Part shown: positions 11,681-22,309 of the stretch, in pieces
Numbering within the stretch: position 1 is the first letter of the stretch
How the letters are laid out: every line of letters begins with the position of its first letter
NCBI GenBank assembly: GCA_963932145.1
Contig: OZ010588.1
Span: 99,083,512-99,147,511 of the forward strand
DNA length: 64,000 nucleotides
Direction: 5' to 3'
DNA from: Acanthosepion lycidas
Lineage: Eukaryota; Mollusca; Cephalopoda; Sepiida; Sepiidae
The notes under the pieces: generated by a model
Told to the model about the DNA's origin: nothing
Databases searched by the model: none
The model's input: the letters and a program-made list of their open reading frames with translations, nothing else
Program-made: the position numbers and the translations under genes

Positions 11681-12133
11681 CTATTCTGCACCACTTTCTT
11701 TGTTCCACTGAGACTTGTGGTTCTCCACCCTTCCCAATCTCGTCTTCAGAGGTAGTTCTTGCTCGACCTCTAACCTTCCCTCGGTGTTTAATTCCCGTTC
11801 AGGAGGTGTTTTGTCCTCTTCCTCCTCTCCTGATTCTTCCTTCTGTTTAGAGTCCTCGCCCTTGATTGGATCCCTTCGTTTTTCTCTTCCTTTCCTTGGG
11901 CATGGGGGTACGATGGTGACATCACAGGGTCTTATCTGCACCGATTCAGGCGACGACTGAACGCCGCTGATCCCCGCCGAGGGTTCCAACTCCGTCACTC
12001 GGATCGCTTCATCTATCTGGCCAAGTCGATCTATCTCTTCATTTTCCTCGGAATCTTCTTCCATCTCCATTTCTTCCGGTTCAACCAGAGTTACCTTCTT
12101 TGTCCTTGTCTTCTTAGACCTCGGCTCGCTCAT
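11681..12133 (-). CDS. Small acidic ORF between pol and env of LTR element
   Basis: An uninterrupted 150-codon frame starting with ATG immediately after the pol stop (TAAATG). The N-terminus is basic and nucleus-like (PRSKKTRTKK), followed by glutamate-rich stretches and many charged residues, with few cysteines and no hydrophobic segment. Retroelements with three ORFs place either env or an accessory protein here. Since env-like motifs start downstream at about 11400, this may be the env leader in another frame or an accessory ORF. The function is unknown. Confidence 0.5.
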   Translation of the reverse strand: MSEPRSKKTRTKKVTLVEPEEMEMEEDSEENEEIDRLGQIDEAIRVTELEPSAGISGVQSSPESVQIRPCDVTIVPPCPRKGREKRRDPIKGEDSKQKEESGEEEEDKTPPERELNTEGRLEVEQELPLKTRLGRVENHKSQWNKESGAE

Positions 12134-12340
12134 TTAAAGGTTAGCTATTTCAGCCTTCTTCAGATTGTTGGGATGGACCCTCCTTGCTCGTCCTGCCACT
12201 TGATCCCATATTACATATGATACTGGACCCGTCTGCTCTACTATCTGGTAGTACGGTTCCCATCTTTGGTCCAGCTTTCCTTCTCTCTGATGTCAGACGC
12301 ATTCGTTCTTCACATGATACGAGGAAACTTAGCATTAATT
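12134..12340 (-). pseudogene. Integrase C-terminal fragment (pol end)
   Basis: In one minus-strand frame the sequence reads DQRWEPYYQIVEQTGPVSY followed by VIWDQ and RVHPNNLKKAE, then TAA. This is the characteristic C-terminal integrase module of Ty3/gypsy elements (W-PYY-I, SPVTY, H-NNLK-A). An in-frame stop lies just upstream near 12285 and homology ends about 12340, so only the tail of pol remains. It fixes the orientation and class of the LTR element. Confidence 0.8.
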
Positions 12341-12866
12341 AATGTCATGCAACACGTGCCGGCTTGTAGGAAAAAATATTTTGCGGACAGAAAATTTACT
12401 GTTTTCCATTAAAAAGAAAATGACTGATACAAACATCCGCGTAAGAAAAATAAAGACGTAACATTTGCCTCGTCTAAGACTTGACATTCATTGGTTTCTC
12501 CAGGGCCAAGGTAGGTTTTTCTTTTTTTTCCTTTTCTTTTTTTTTTTTGTTATAACCTTCAGATATTTATTTTCACTGTGTTCGACAAGCAGGCGCATTT
12601 AATATCAGGTAAAGATAATAATATATTGATGAGCAAGATTAAGTATGTAGCTGAATACCTGCTCTACAATTAGATAGAAGTTATCTAGTCTTACATGTAT
12701 CAACGTTTCGTATGAACTACATTTTCTACAAGAAAACTATCTTTTAAATTCTTTTTTGTCATTAGGGGATGTCAACAAGAATTTCACAGAGTGGACATAC
12801 CTACATGAAGGCAACTATGAAAGAAACCTTTGAATAATTTTCTAATGTTTATATTAGTAGTAGTAT
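12341..12866. other. no gene recognised
   Basis: AT-rich sequence with a T-rich run near 12515-12550. Nothing supportable. Confidence 0.5.
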
Positions 12867-12867
12867 A

Positions 12868-12916
<49 letters not shown>
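12867..12916. repeat. (AAT)n, 5' flank of R4 copy 1
   Basis: About 16 AAT units ending exactly where R4-type LINE coding sequence begins. Confidence 0.95.
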
Positions 12917-12919
<3 letters not shown>

Positions 12920-14369
12920 TGATCACGTCTGTCCTGACGAACCGTACTTACTCATTTTGCGAAGCAAACAAGATTCATCCACTGGAACAGAAGGGATGCA
13001 GAAGAGGTTCATATGGTCTTAAAGATCAACTACTGATAAACAAAATGATTCTGGAAAATTGGAGGAGACGATTTAGAAATCTTAGCGCAGCGTGGATTGA
13101 TTATCGTAAAGCCTTTGATATGTGTGCCACAGTCTTGGATCCTTAAGGCTTTGGAAATGTACAAAATCTCAATCGTTGTAGTAAATATCCTTAAGAACAG
13201 CATGGAAATGTGAAACCTCACACTATAACAGACTGTGACACCTCGAACCGTCTGAATATCCGACGTGGAAACTTCGAAGGAAATTCCCTGTGACCTCTTC
13301 TGTTTTGTTTGTCCTTAAGCTCCCTTACGCATGAACTCAACAACAATAGCTATCTTTAAAGAATAAACAAGAAACTATTCAATCTTCGGTATGAGTCCAA
13401 ATCCGAAGGAGGCAGAGGATTAGTTCATCTAGGACTGTCTTACAAAACTACAACAATTGCCCTTTAAAGATACCTGGAAACTACAGAAGACTGATTGATG
13501 ATATGTCAAAGAACATGAATGTAGTAAGCGACTTTATCTCGTAATACGGGAAGCCAACAAGTTGAAAATGGAGTTTCAAATTAGTGAAAAAATACAAGTA
13601 AAGCATAATACACCGACTGAACCTGAAAAAGAAAGCAAAAGAAAATTCAACCGACCAGATACAGAAACGATGGCAAATTAAACCGCTTCACGGCCTATAC
13701 CCTGCCCGTACCAAACAAGCTAATGTTGACAAACCCCGTAGCCACTATTGGCTGCGTAGTGCAGGGTTAAAATCTGAAACTGAAGGTTTTATCCTTGCAG
13801 TACAGGACCGATGCTTGTTAACTAGAAATTATCAAGCCCATATACTAAAACATTGTGTTAGCCCAAAATGCAGATTCTGTGATAAATATCCAGAAACCAT
13901 TGATCATCTTTCGTCAGGTTGCACGATATTGGCACCCACTGAGTATAAAGCCCGGCATGATAGAGTGGGCCAATATTTGCACTGGAAAATCTGCCATTTC
14001 TACGGGAAGGAAACTGCAAGAAATTGGTATTAACAACAAACAAATCCGATTGCAGAGATACGACCGGTAACAATTTTTTGGAACTACACAATTCACATAG
14101 ACAGAACTGTGAAAGCTAATCGCCCAGGCATTGTTATTAGAGACCACAAACAAAAATATTGTCTCCTTCTTGATATGGCAGTCCCTGAAATATAAATATC
14201 AAAAATGTGGCACATGGGAACATTAACAATCCATAACAGCCCCTCGGATTTGTTGGAAAAGATTCCAGTAGAATATTTGGAGGGATTTCTGGAGGCCCAT
14301 GCCTTAAAGAAATAAAAAAAAAATGTTCCCACGGGCACAGCCTACACCTTACGCAGGGCTTTATCTATG

Positions 14370-14434
<65 letters not shown>

Positions 14435-14518
14435 AATGGTCAGTGAAAAATGGCATAATGCCATTTCTGACCTTAGGTGGGACCCGGAAAGAAATGTGTA
14501 TACACCAGAAATCAAAGG
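12917..14518 (+). mobile_element. R4/Dong-type LINE, copy 1 (5'-truncated, decayed)
   Basis: Begins inside the RT domain (LITSVLTNRTY matches LITPVLTNRTY of the long copy at 26.1 kb) and continues through SAAWIDYRKAFD, a deleted mid-section, the zinc-knuckle-like CRFCDKYPETIDHL and a broken endonuclease region to the 3' UTR. Many frameshifts; clearly dead. The poly-T spacer in the 3' UTR seen in other copies is replaced here by (TA)n at 14372-14430. TAA tracts lie on both sides. Confidence 0.9.
14372..14430. repeat. (TA)n inside R4 3' UTR
   Basis: Pure TA run located between the ORF end (GGGCTTTATCTATGTAA) and the conserved 3' UTR block, at a point where other copies carry T-rich spacers. 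Confidence 0.9.

Positions 14519-14570
<52 letters not shown>
14519..14570. repeat. (AAT)n, 3' flank of R4 copy 1
   Basis: Uninterrupted AAT units directly following the conserved R4 3' end (AGAAATCAAAGGAT). Confidence 0.95.
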
Positions 14571-14699
14571 TTATCTCTTAATTTATGGTATCAGAATTCA
14601 TCATTATTTCCACTATTCATATTCGAACAATTTTTTGGTTGTTAATTTATCATAACGTTTCGACTCTTGTCCTCTCCGGTCTTCTTCGTTTGCATATAC

Positions 14700-14850
14700 G
14701 ACACTGCCTAGCTCGATAGGCTAGTGGGTTAAAGCGTTGAGTCGTCAATTTAGTGAGATAGTACATGTGATTGCAATCCATGGGCAAGGCTGTGTGTACC
14801 CCGGCTCAGTGGAAACGGGTGAACGATAACTGGCAAGTACTAAAAAAAAA
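14700..14850 (+). repeat. tRNA-derived SINE-like element
   Basis: TAGCTCGATAGGCTAGTGG resembles an RNA polymerase III A box, and TGATTGCAATCC about 55 bases downstream resembles a B box. The spacing fits a tRNA-derived SINE head; no other copy is in the window. Confidence 0.4.
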
Positions 14851-14864
14851 GGAAATCTAATTGA

Positions 14865-15205
14865 TTATTTTGACTTATTTAGATGATTCTGTAACATTTT
14901 TGCAGCTCCGTACCATTAATTTGTAACAATGTGAAATGTCAGACGTTGACAATGTTTAAGAATGCTGTAGAGCCAAATATTATTTTTTTAAAACTCTGTA
15001 AAAATCCAGACATTATGTATATGACTAAATAGATTAGGCGATTTTAATAAAATCTACTTAAACAGATTATGTTGATTATTTTGTTAATTTCGTAATTTTT
15101 TCTGCCTCTTCTCAACTAATTTATAATAATGTCAATTGTCAGATGACGACAAAGGTTACAAACTCTGTCGAGCCTGAAATTATTATTAAAAATCTATAAA
15201 ATAAA
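14865..15205 (+). repeat. Degenerate tandem duplication (~190-bp unit)
   Basis: Two diverged copies share the ordered words TAATTTxTAAxAATGTxxAxTGTCAGA, GACAA and GTxGAGCCxxAxATTATT, at about 14915-15000 and 15115-15190. Confidence 0.6.
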
Positions 15206-15443
15206 AAAAATATTAATATTTTTAACATTGATTTATTTGTTTATTTAAAATTTGAAAGAAGTTTCTTTTGGAAGCTAAGATCACATTTATTTTACCTATT
15301 CTTTATATGTGAAAGACTTACGGTTTATGCAAATGTCTGACTGGCTTTTACCAATGCGGAAGAAACTTAATTCTGTAAAGACTAGATGAATTAAAATATT
15401 TGTACTTATATATATATATATATTGCTTATACATGACAGATTG

Positions 15444-15952
15444 TAAGTATCTGTCTATATTTCTGAGACGAGGTATTATGTACATTATTTACATTATTCG
15501 GACTATTGTCCTCAACTTTGTCGCCATATTTATTACAACGTTTCGGCCGTTGTATGTTCCGGCCTTCTGGATGTGGTTGGAATGTCGAACTGAACCCTTT
15601 ATTTCGCTCACTGGGGTAGACTGTTCTAGTTCCACGTGCCATGTTTTAATGGATGTCAGTTATCAGTTATCTCCTGTTAATTTCCCTCTGAAAGTTCTCC
15701 ACTGCCTCAGACGAGTATTGAACTCAAACTCTTTGGGTCCTGTAACTGGATCTAACTAACACCTTTATCCACTCTGCCATGGCACGTGGAAATAAAACCA
15801 GCCTACCCCAGTGAGTGAAATAAAGGGTTCAGTTCAACATTGTCACCACCTGAAGAAGGACGAAGCGTACAACGACCGAAACATTGTAATAAATACGGCG
15901 AAAAAGATGAGGACAATAGTCCAAATGATGTCAGTAATGTAATGGACAGATT
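15444..15952. mobile_element. Foldback SINE element, copy C1
   Basis: The left arm is the minus orientation of a tRNA-derived SINE; the right arm is a shorter plus-orientation copy, so the element folds back on itself. Shared arm motifs are TTTACATTATTCGGACTATT, CGTTTCGGCCGTTGTA, GTCGAACTGAACCCTTTATT and a reversed B box within ATTGAACTCAAACTC. Outer ends are CTGTCTATATTTCTGAGACG on the left and a degraded counterpart on the right. Related copies are at 23.87, 40.42, 50.61 and 52.26 kb. Confidence 0.8.
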
Positions 15953-16357
15953 TTAACTTTTCAATTGAAAATAAATCACTCGGACAAAATGACTATCATA
16001 GAAGTATTTGAATGGATCTTTAATATTTCTAATGTTCATATTAAAATAAATTCAGTAAATTTACTTCTTTTCCCGTGTTCAAATAATTTGGCACCGTTTG
16101 AAGATAATCTAATTATACAGTTGATTTCGCCATCTATATAATACTGTCTCCAGCTATGAGTAAATAGAAGGACAAACTAAGTTGTATATACTTGGGTGGC
16201 AACTGGTCTATGAGAAGGACAACTATGTATTCAAAACCTGATCCTGCAGGTTGAGGGTTGTTCTGTAGACTTACAACCTACTCACTTAAAAACTAGCTTA
16301 TTACAGAAACGGCAACGATATCTTGCGCCCCTTTGTTTCTTTAAGGAATTTAACGCA

Positions 16358-16360
<3 letters not shown>
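15953..16360. other. no gene recognised
   Basis: AT-rich spacer without supportable features. Confidence 0.5.

Positions 16361-16418
<58 letters not shown>
16361..16418. repeat. (TA)n microsatellite
   Basis: About 58 bases of alternating TA preceding a hairpin. Confidence 0.95.
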
Positions 16419-16420
<2 letters not shown>

Positions 16421-16620
16421 CAAGGCTTAAACACTAATATCCCATGGTCATAATTTATATATTAGTGTTTAAGCCTTTCTATTATATCCTTACTCTGTCC
16501 TGGACATTGAGTTCTACCTGGATTCTATCCTCTTGGAATTTTTTATTCAAAAAATATACATGTATGTGTATGCCCCTATGTATATATATTTATATATAAT
16601 TATGTAATTTGTTGTCACTG
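16419..16620 (+). repeat. Hairpin plus tail family next to (TA)n, copy 1
   Basis: AAGGCTTAAACACTAATAT is followed after a short loop by ATATTAGTGTTTAAGCCTT, a 19-base perfect inverted repeat. The following words CTGGATTCTATCCTCTTGGAA match CTGGATTACATTCTCTTTGGAA after the different hairpin at 45.99-46.13 kb. The arms differ between copies while the tail is shared. Confidence 0.7.
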
Positions 16621-16829
16621 TTCTCCTAACTAGAAGTAATATGAAACAGCAGACGACAACTATGCTTATTATGAACGGTGTAAGTCTACTTACTTACGAC
16701 TGAATTTTCACAAGGCGTATTATGTCTATGCAAACAAAATCAATTTAAAAAAGTAGATATCATCCTATCAGTAGAGGTTGGACACTTTTGATCTACTGAT
16801 GTAACGTGGGGACACACAGACATAAATAA

Positions 16830-17430
16830 CATTATGCAAATTTATAATAGATTAAAGTAAGGCAAAAAGATTATCTATTTTGTACGATATTAGATGAATA
16901 TGAAAACTTATTCCCCCTTTTCTTCTCGGCAAAGTCAGTATCTTACATTTAGGATCGTTAGCAAAAGAAAGTTTGGATTCCTAGGAAATGAATTTCGCAG
17001 AAAAACTGCTTAGAATTGGAAGATTTTTCTATTTCCTTTTAGATTCAAACGAAATGATTTAGCCAGGATTGATTTTAGAGCAGTAAATAGCAAAATAGTA
17101 ACCACCTTATAAAAAGAAAGTAGAATGAAACAAGAAATTCTTTAACCGATCCAGCGAGACGATCTCAAGAGATTTCGAAAAGTTAACAGGATTTATCACA
17201 AGAAGACATAAATTTAGGATTAACAGACCACCAAAGAGGATTTATTGGTAGCCGACATAAATGTAACATCATTAGATACACAGTGGATATCATGTTAATA
17301 ACAGAAGTAGAAGAAAAACTGAAGTAATTCTGCGATAAGATAGTAATGGAATTCGAAAAGAAATAATCATTAATTATAAGAAGAGATTAACCATGTTTGT
17401 CAGCAAAGACAACCCGAATGGCAAGTTATT
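16830..17430 (+). pseudogene. Degenerate RTE-like LINE RT fragment
   Basis: In one plus-strand frame the sequence reads GFIGSRHKCNIIRYTVDIML, then a helix-like block EVEEKLK and FCDKIVMEFEKK, then after a frameshift SAKTTRM. This aligns with the YADDTVLIA-xEEKLQ-LLDKV-xESEKKGL order of the LINE copies at 1.2 and 8.4 kb, with the catalytic aspartates degraded. The upstream part to 16830 is only loosely supported. Confidence 0.5.
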
Positions 17431-17619
17431 TATTACCTACCTTTACCTGTTGCGACATTCGCTCAGTCGGTTGAACCGGCTCCGAACAAACGAACTTGCC
17501 GTATCCGAAGGAAAGATTTGCAAGCATGGTTGAGGTCGTAATCTTTCGGACGAGCAAATACATTGTAGGAATTACAGAATGAATTTCTATTCACAATCAG
17601 TCGCATGATTACACACTTT

Positions 17620-17780
17620 TAGGATATCCGTTTTGAATTCATGGTTACTTTTTCTTGACTGTTTACCAACCAAGGCTATAGGACTCAGTCTTTCTAACTG
17701 TTTTACCCATAGCTGGTGGATGAAGAAGTGATAGATATACACCTTTCCGAAGTGTATTACCACGTAATGAACTCCACTGT
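17620..17780 (+). repeat. Dispersed repeat (CCCATAGCTGG family), copy 2
   Basis: Shares GAATTCATGGTTAC, ACCAAGGCTATAGG and ACCCATAGCTGGTGGATG with 2091-2250. A possible SINE head with a polymerase III-like region (GCTCAGTCGGTTGAACC) lies just upstream at about 17470. Confidence 0.5.
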
Positions 17781-17784
17781 AATT

Positions 17785-18275
17785 CATCGGCAACAAATTA
17801 GGGATCCCCACACCAGAAAAATACCCCATAAACAACATAAAGAGGAATGCAGAGAACGAAATCTTCAAAGTTTTAAAATCTTCCAATTTTTTCAATGCGA
17901 CTCCAATATTATTTTCTATTGGGCCTACAAAATCCTCAGTGGCATCAATTTCCACATATTTCGGTTCATTACTCGCGATATTTGGCTAAGGTTGTACGTA
18001 GGCTGATAAGGGATTATAAACCTTACCCACGAAAATAAAGGATTCACCAACTCGCTGAGGCCACAAGACCTGTAAAGGGATTATACGGTTCTGGCCTAGA
18101 TATGGCTAATCTATTTTCTGTTTTGTTATCTTGATCCGGTTGTAAATCGGGGTGCCATGAGATCGAGATACCCACTCCCTGGATAGAATGATGTGGGACG
18201 TCAGCAATTTAGTGGATCTTACGGAGGAAGCGACGTTTACGTAATGTTATATGATTGCTTCCATCCGCCCGCTGC
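17785..18275. other. no gene recognised
   Basis: Unassigned sequence between repeats. Short ORFs here lack recognisable motifs. Confidence 0.5.
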
Positions 18276-18279
18276 ACGG

Positions 18280-18617
18280 TTTATCAAACGATCACGGGAA
18301 GAGTATAAACCGTGAAGTGGTTTATCAAACGATCACGTGAAGAGTATAAACCGTTTCATGTTTTATCAAACGATCACGGGAAGAGTATAAACCGTTTCAC
18401 GTTTTATCAAACGATCACGGGAAGAGTATAAATCGTTTCACGTTTTATCAAACGATCACGGGAAGAGTATAAACCGTTTCACATTTTATCAAATGATCAC
18501 GGGAAGAGTATAAAACGTTTTACGTTTTATCAAACGATCACGGGAAGAGTATATACCGTTTCACGTTTTATCAAACGATCACGGGAAGAGTATAAATCGT
18601 TTCACCTTTTATCAAAG
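18280..18617 (+). repeat. 41-bp minisatellite with internal dyad, ~8 units
   Basis: Eight consecutive units of 41 bases, each TTTATCAAACGATCACGGGA followed by AGAGTATAAACCGTTTCACG and T. Each unit carries the inverted pair CGGTTTAT...ATAAACCG, so single units can form a stem-loop. Divergence is low except for the first and last units. Confidence 0.95.
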
Positions 18618-18889
18618 GAAAAATTACATTGCTTTACGGTAATGCGTATTGATTTCAGAAACGAACTGATGTAAAGGAAGTAAATAGGCCAAAATTTAAG
18701 GTGTGCAACCGGATGTACTCGGCACTGGTTTAGGGAATATTATGGCAGTGATGTGGGATGAATGACCAAGATAACTCGAAAAATGGTAGGTTTCTTCATA
18801 ATTCAATTGTTAATTCGAGTTCGGCATGAACATTTACACAGAATTATGAGGGTTTGGGAAAATTTTAAGAGATATTTAGCGCACGGCCG

Positions 18890-19120
18890 TTTGGGCGTTA
18901 AAAAGCAAATGTAACTTTTTTTTAAAGAAAAAAAAAATGCATTTTTGGTAATATTTTTTTCCAAAAAATGCATTGCTATTAATATTTTTTTTTTCAAAGT
19001 ATTTCTGGTATTAAAACCTATTTTTACACTTTCAAAGTCTCCTGATCAGAGGCCTTGTTGTCGGATGTAACCTTACACTGGACGCGGATGTAGTTTATCG
19101 TCATACCCACGATGGGCCCG
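18890..19120 (+). repeat. Dispersed repeat family F, copy 1
   Basis: Contains GGTAATATTTTTTT-type short tandem words, then CCTGATC...GCGGATGTAGTTTATCGTC. The last part is the single-copy ancestor-like form of the 30-bp minisatellite unit expanded at 31.47-32.61 kb. Other family F copies are at 24.25, 31.20 and (minus) 60.54 kb. Confidence 0.65.
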
Positions 19121-19124
19121 TGAT

Positions 19125-20140
19125 CGTACGCTTCAAAGTGATGTGTATGTATGGTTTAGATATTCAATTAGATTTAAATAATAAAATAACCAGGTCATAT
19201 AGTAAATCTAATTATAATCTATGTTATGCAAATACAGTCAAAACATATGCGATATATTATTATACTAATATCTAAAATTATAAATCACATACTGTCGACG
19301 AATTCATCTACTCTCATGGCTGTCAGTAAATTTCTGCGGAAACTTACCCCTTACAAACGCCCTGGGTCAAGAGATGACTTCTGGAAATTCAATTTTTCCA
19401 AAATGAATATCTTTTATGCAGTATTTTCAATAGAAAATATCCTAAAACATAATCACCGTATTTTTTTCCTAAACTAGATAAATAAATTAAGCGGTATATT
19501 GATAAAATATTAAACCAAACAAAATAGAAAATTAAAGCAATTTTAGAAATACTAAGTGGTGCCTCTTAAAATGATATTCTTGAAAAGCATCGGTTAAATT
19601 CGAAAGACAAGAAAAAAATATTTATAACGTTGTTATGAATAATCAAGAGTCACCTCCCCTTGTTTCCCTTCTCTTTCAGTGAGCTATTTCTGTTTACTGG
19701 GACCATAAATGGACACGAAACTTGAACCTTTTATTCTCAGTTGAATAAAGATATCTTAAAGCCTACACCTGCGTACTTTTTTCATCACAATCTTATAGAC
19801 AGGATCGATGTTTTAGCAACAGTTTTACTACAATCATAAACTGTCTTTCGAAACGCCCCATATTAGTACGTCCTAATCAAAATAGAAACGGGGCAGCAAA
19901 GCAAACAAAAAGGACGCCGTGATATTTCGGTAAATTGGCGGAGTAATATATTTGTTCAAAATGAAAATAGTCTGCACAAGAGATAACCTAAAGTAGATAC
20001 ACCGGAGAGATTGTAAGGAAAATATCTCCCAAGTAGTCTGCACTGCCGCTCCAACTCCTCTGCGACACATTGCAGCTACCGTGGCTGCCATAACACCAGA
20101 CGAAGTGGTATCAACACCATGTATAGAAAAAAAGAAAATA
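19125..20140. other. no gene recognised
   Basis: AT-rich. An 83-codon plus-strand frame at 19226 shows no recognisable motif. Confidence 0.5.
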
Positions 20141-20142
20141 TA

Positions 20143-20222
20143 TTAGGTTGGTACAAAAATAATATCGTTTTTGACGTTAAAAAAATACGTCAAAAAACGA
20201 TATTATTTTTGCACCAACCTAA
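20143..20222. mobile_element. mariner-type palindromic MITE, copy M1
   Basis: 80-bp almost perfect palindrome with termini TTAGGTTGGTRCAAAAATAA, the classic mariner inverted-repeat sequence (as in Hsmar1/MADE1), flanked by TA on both sides (20141-20142 and 20223-20224). The interior contains GACGTTAAAAAAATACGTC. Non-coding; mobilised in trans by a mariner transposase. Confidence 0.95.
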
Positions 20223-20224
20223 TA

Positions 20225-21265
20225 CCAGAGGTGAATACAAGTCAAAAAAACATATTCAGTAAGATTCAGGATTATGAAATAAAAGGGTAAGTGTTGTAGA
20301 GCCGGACTCAGGGTACTGCCGACATTTCTTTACTACAGGAACAATGTACTGAGCCTAGAAAATATGACAAGTAGCCACATTAGATTGCGATTTGAGAAGT
20401 ATTTAATTTACTCACACTTTTTTCCGGTCTATGTATGAGTATTTAATAAACCTCTTGTTTTCCCTACCTGCCCTACTCATATGTTTCTTTGATACGTCTT
20501 CTAGCTACGGCCTTCCTAATTATCGACTATTTTGAACAGAAACATTATTACAGTTAAATTATATTCAAATTTACTTTAAAACAGGATCTAGTTTTTAAAA
20601 TTCGCCTTTGCTTTGAAAAGTCGTGTTGAAAGAAAAAAATTGAAATTATGTCAAAATGATGGTACACAATTAAGAAATTTCTAGCCCTTCACGATTCTAG
20701 ATAAGATTGACACGACCCTATATGTGCTCCAGTACGTTACAGATTTCTCTTATATTGCCTGGCGGAATTCTAATTATTTTTAGGTTGACTCAAAAGAAAT
20801 GTTGTAATCCATCCAGGGGCCCAGGGATTCTGTGAACTCAGCATTATTGCTTCTCTCATAAGATGGTAGTGCAAAATATTTGTCTATGGATCATACACTA
20901 GTGATTCGACACTGGAGAAAGCATGACGAAATTCTCCTGAATATAGGAACTATTGACAGTACTTGTAGTTTTAATTTCGGCTTTTCCGCCACCAGTATAA
21001 TAATTAGTGTGCTAAAACAATACAGATATCGTTATCATTTACTATCAGAGCGTCAGGAATCTAATACTGCAACATATACGTTCTATATATATATATATTT
21101 TTGTTTCAATATTATTTTATATTATTCTGCAGATTTATCTCTTGAGCAATTTTATTCAAACTCCACTGAAAATAGTAGCGAATCAGTGATGGCTTACTAG
21201 CATTGTTCCGGTAAGGTAATTTTTCTTTTCTTGTAATAATTGCATATCCTCCTCCACCTATTTCT
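20225..21265. other. no gene recognised
   Basis: Contains a mariner-TIR-like word (TTAGGTTGACTCAAAAGAAA) at about 20781 with no partner, and unassigned ORFs. Confidence 0.5.
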
Positions 21266-21267
21266 AC

Positions 21268-21318
21268 TACTACTACTACTACTTCTACTAATACTAATAC
21301 TACTACTACTACTCATGA

Positions 21319-21396
<78 letters not shown>
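21268..21396. repeat. (CTA)n followed by (TA)n
   Basis: Trinucleotide CTA/ACT repeats at 21268-21313, then about 74 bases of alternating TA from 21323. Confidence 0.95.
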
Positions 21397-21399
<3 letters not shown>

Positions 21400-21555
21400 G
21401 GAAACAAAAGTTAGCACTTGGCGGCGACAATTTATGTCATGTTTAAACGAAATCTTCATGCCAGAAGATTCAGTTTGAGAATGAAACAGACTAACGTCAC
21501 TGAGTGTTGACCTCACTGTCCACTTTTATATTTACATACCCTCTATCCCTGATAT

Positions 21556-21560
<5 letters not shown>

Positions 21561-21629
<69 letters not shown>
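21561..21629. repeat. (TA)n microsatellite
   Basis: 69 bases of alternating AT. Confidence 0.95.
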
Positions 21630-21631
<2 letters not shown>

Positions 21632-21884
21632 TTTCTGTATTTTTTTATTACATATATAAACTGACTTGACTCGATATAGCACCGCTACTCATAAATTCCG
21701 TAGTGATACTCCTCTACATATTCGCAACCCAACGGTTTGTGTCCCAAGAGCCACGTCTTCGTTCCACTTACTCGTGCTTCAATGCATTAGCTGGTTTTAG
21801 CAAGGATCCACAAGTAATAGAATTTGGGAGAGGACTAGAATAATCATTTATAGTAATTCATTGATTCCCGAAGAATCTTCAACA

Positions 21885-21947
21885 GGATGCAGAATGTATT
21901 GGGCAGACGTTTCGTCTTATTTTGTGTCTCATCAGCAGTGCGCATCC
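21885..21947 (-). ncRNA. Hammerhead ribozyme-like motif (type I, minimal stem III)
   Basis: On the minus strand the order is GGATGC, then CTGATGA (the complete core), a stem-II region GACACAAAATAAGAC, GAAAC, GTC (cleavage triplet, cut after C at plus position 21906), and finally GCATCC closing stem I with GGATGC. All invariant hammerhead core bases are present. Stem III is reduced to AC/GU, as known for hammerheads in Penelope-like elements. Stem II is weak (G-C, A.A, C-G), so activity may be lost. Its context beside (TA)n fits Penelope-like element ends, where such ribozymes are documented. Confidence 0.7.
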
Positions 21948-22309
21948 ATTATTGAGAAGCTAACCAGCACAGTTACGTTACAATGCAAGTGTTATACCAC
22001 TGGATCAACGGTATATATGTATGTCTGTCTGTATGTGTGTGTGTGTTTAAGGTGTAAAGATTATAGACTCGATTTAGAAATCAGACAGCCATATGATACA
22101 ATCACTTAGGGTTTAAGAATATGTTCCTCGCGAAAACCTACAGGTTTAATTCGATGGAGTCCATTTTTATTCTTGGGTCTGATTTGATTCATTGATTTGT
22201 TTTATTTTTTGCGGCTTATTATTTTTTTTCAGTTTAATTAAAGCGAGAAAAAATTAGATCGTAAGAATTTTTAGGAGGTAATAATGATTTACTGATACAA
22301 GTCGTACTA

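Larger units (their letters stand above)
8437..12340 (-). mobile_element. Env-bearing Ty3/gypsy-like LTR retroelement, 3' part
   Basis: Minus-strand order is: integrase C-terminus, a small acidic ORF, an env-like region, a purine-rich tract, an LTR, and primer-binding-like sequence. This is the standard 3'-half order of an errantivirus-like Metaviridae element. Gag, protease, RT and most of integrase are missing; the element stops at about 12340. Frameshifts and stops in the integrase and env regions show it is inactive. LTR sequence continues directly into PBS-like sequence at the low-coordinate end, which is not expected of a simple 3' end and suggests recombination between LTRs. Confidence 0.75.

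Noticed and set aside
18280-18617. CRISPR-like array
   Set aside because: Repeats are directly adjacent with no variable spacers, in animal DNA; it is a minisatellite.
20776-20810. Additional mariner terminus (TTAGGTTGACTCAAAAG)
   Set aside because: No matching inverted partner or TA-flanked element found nearby.
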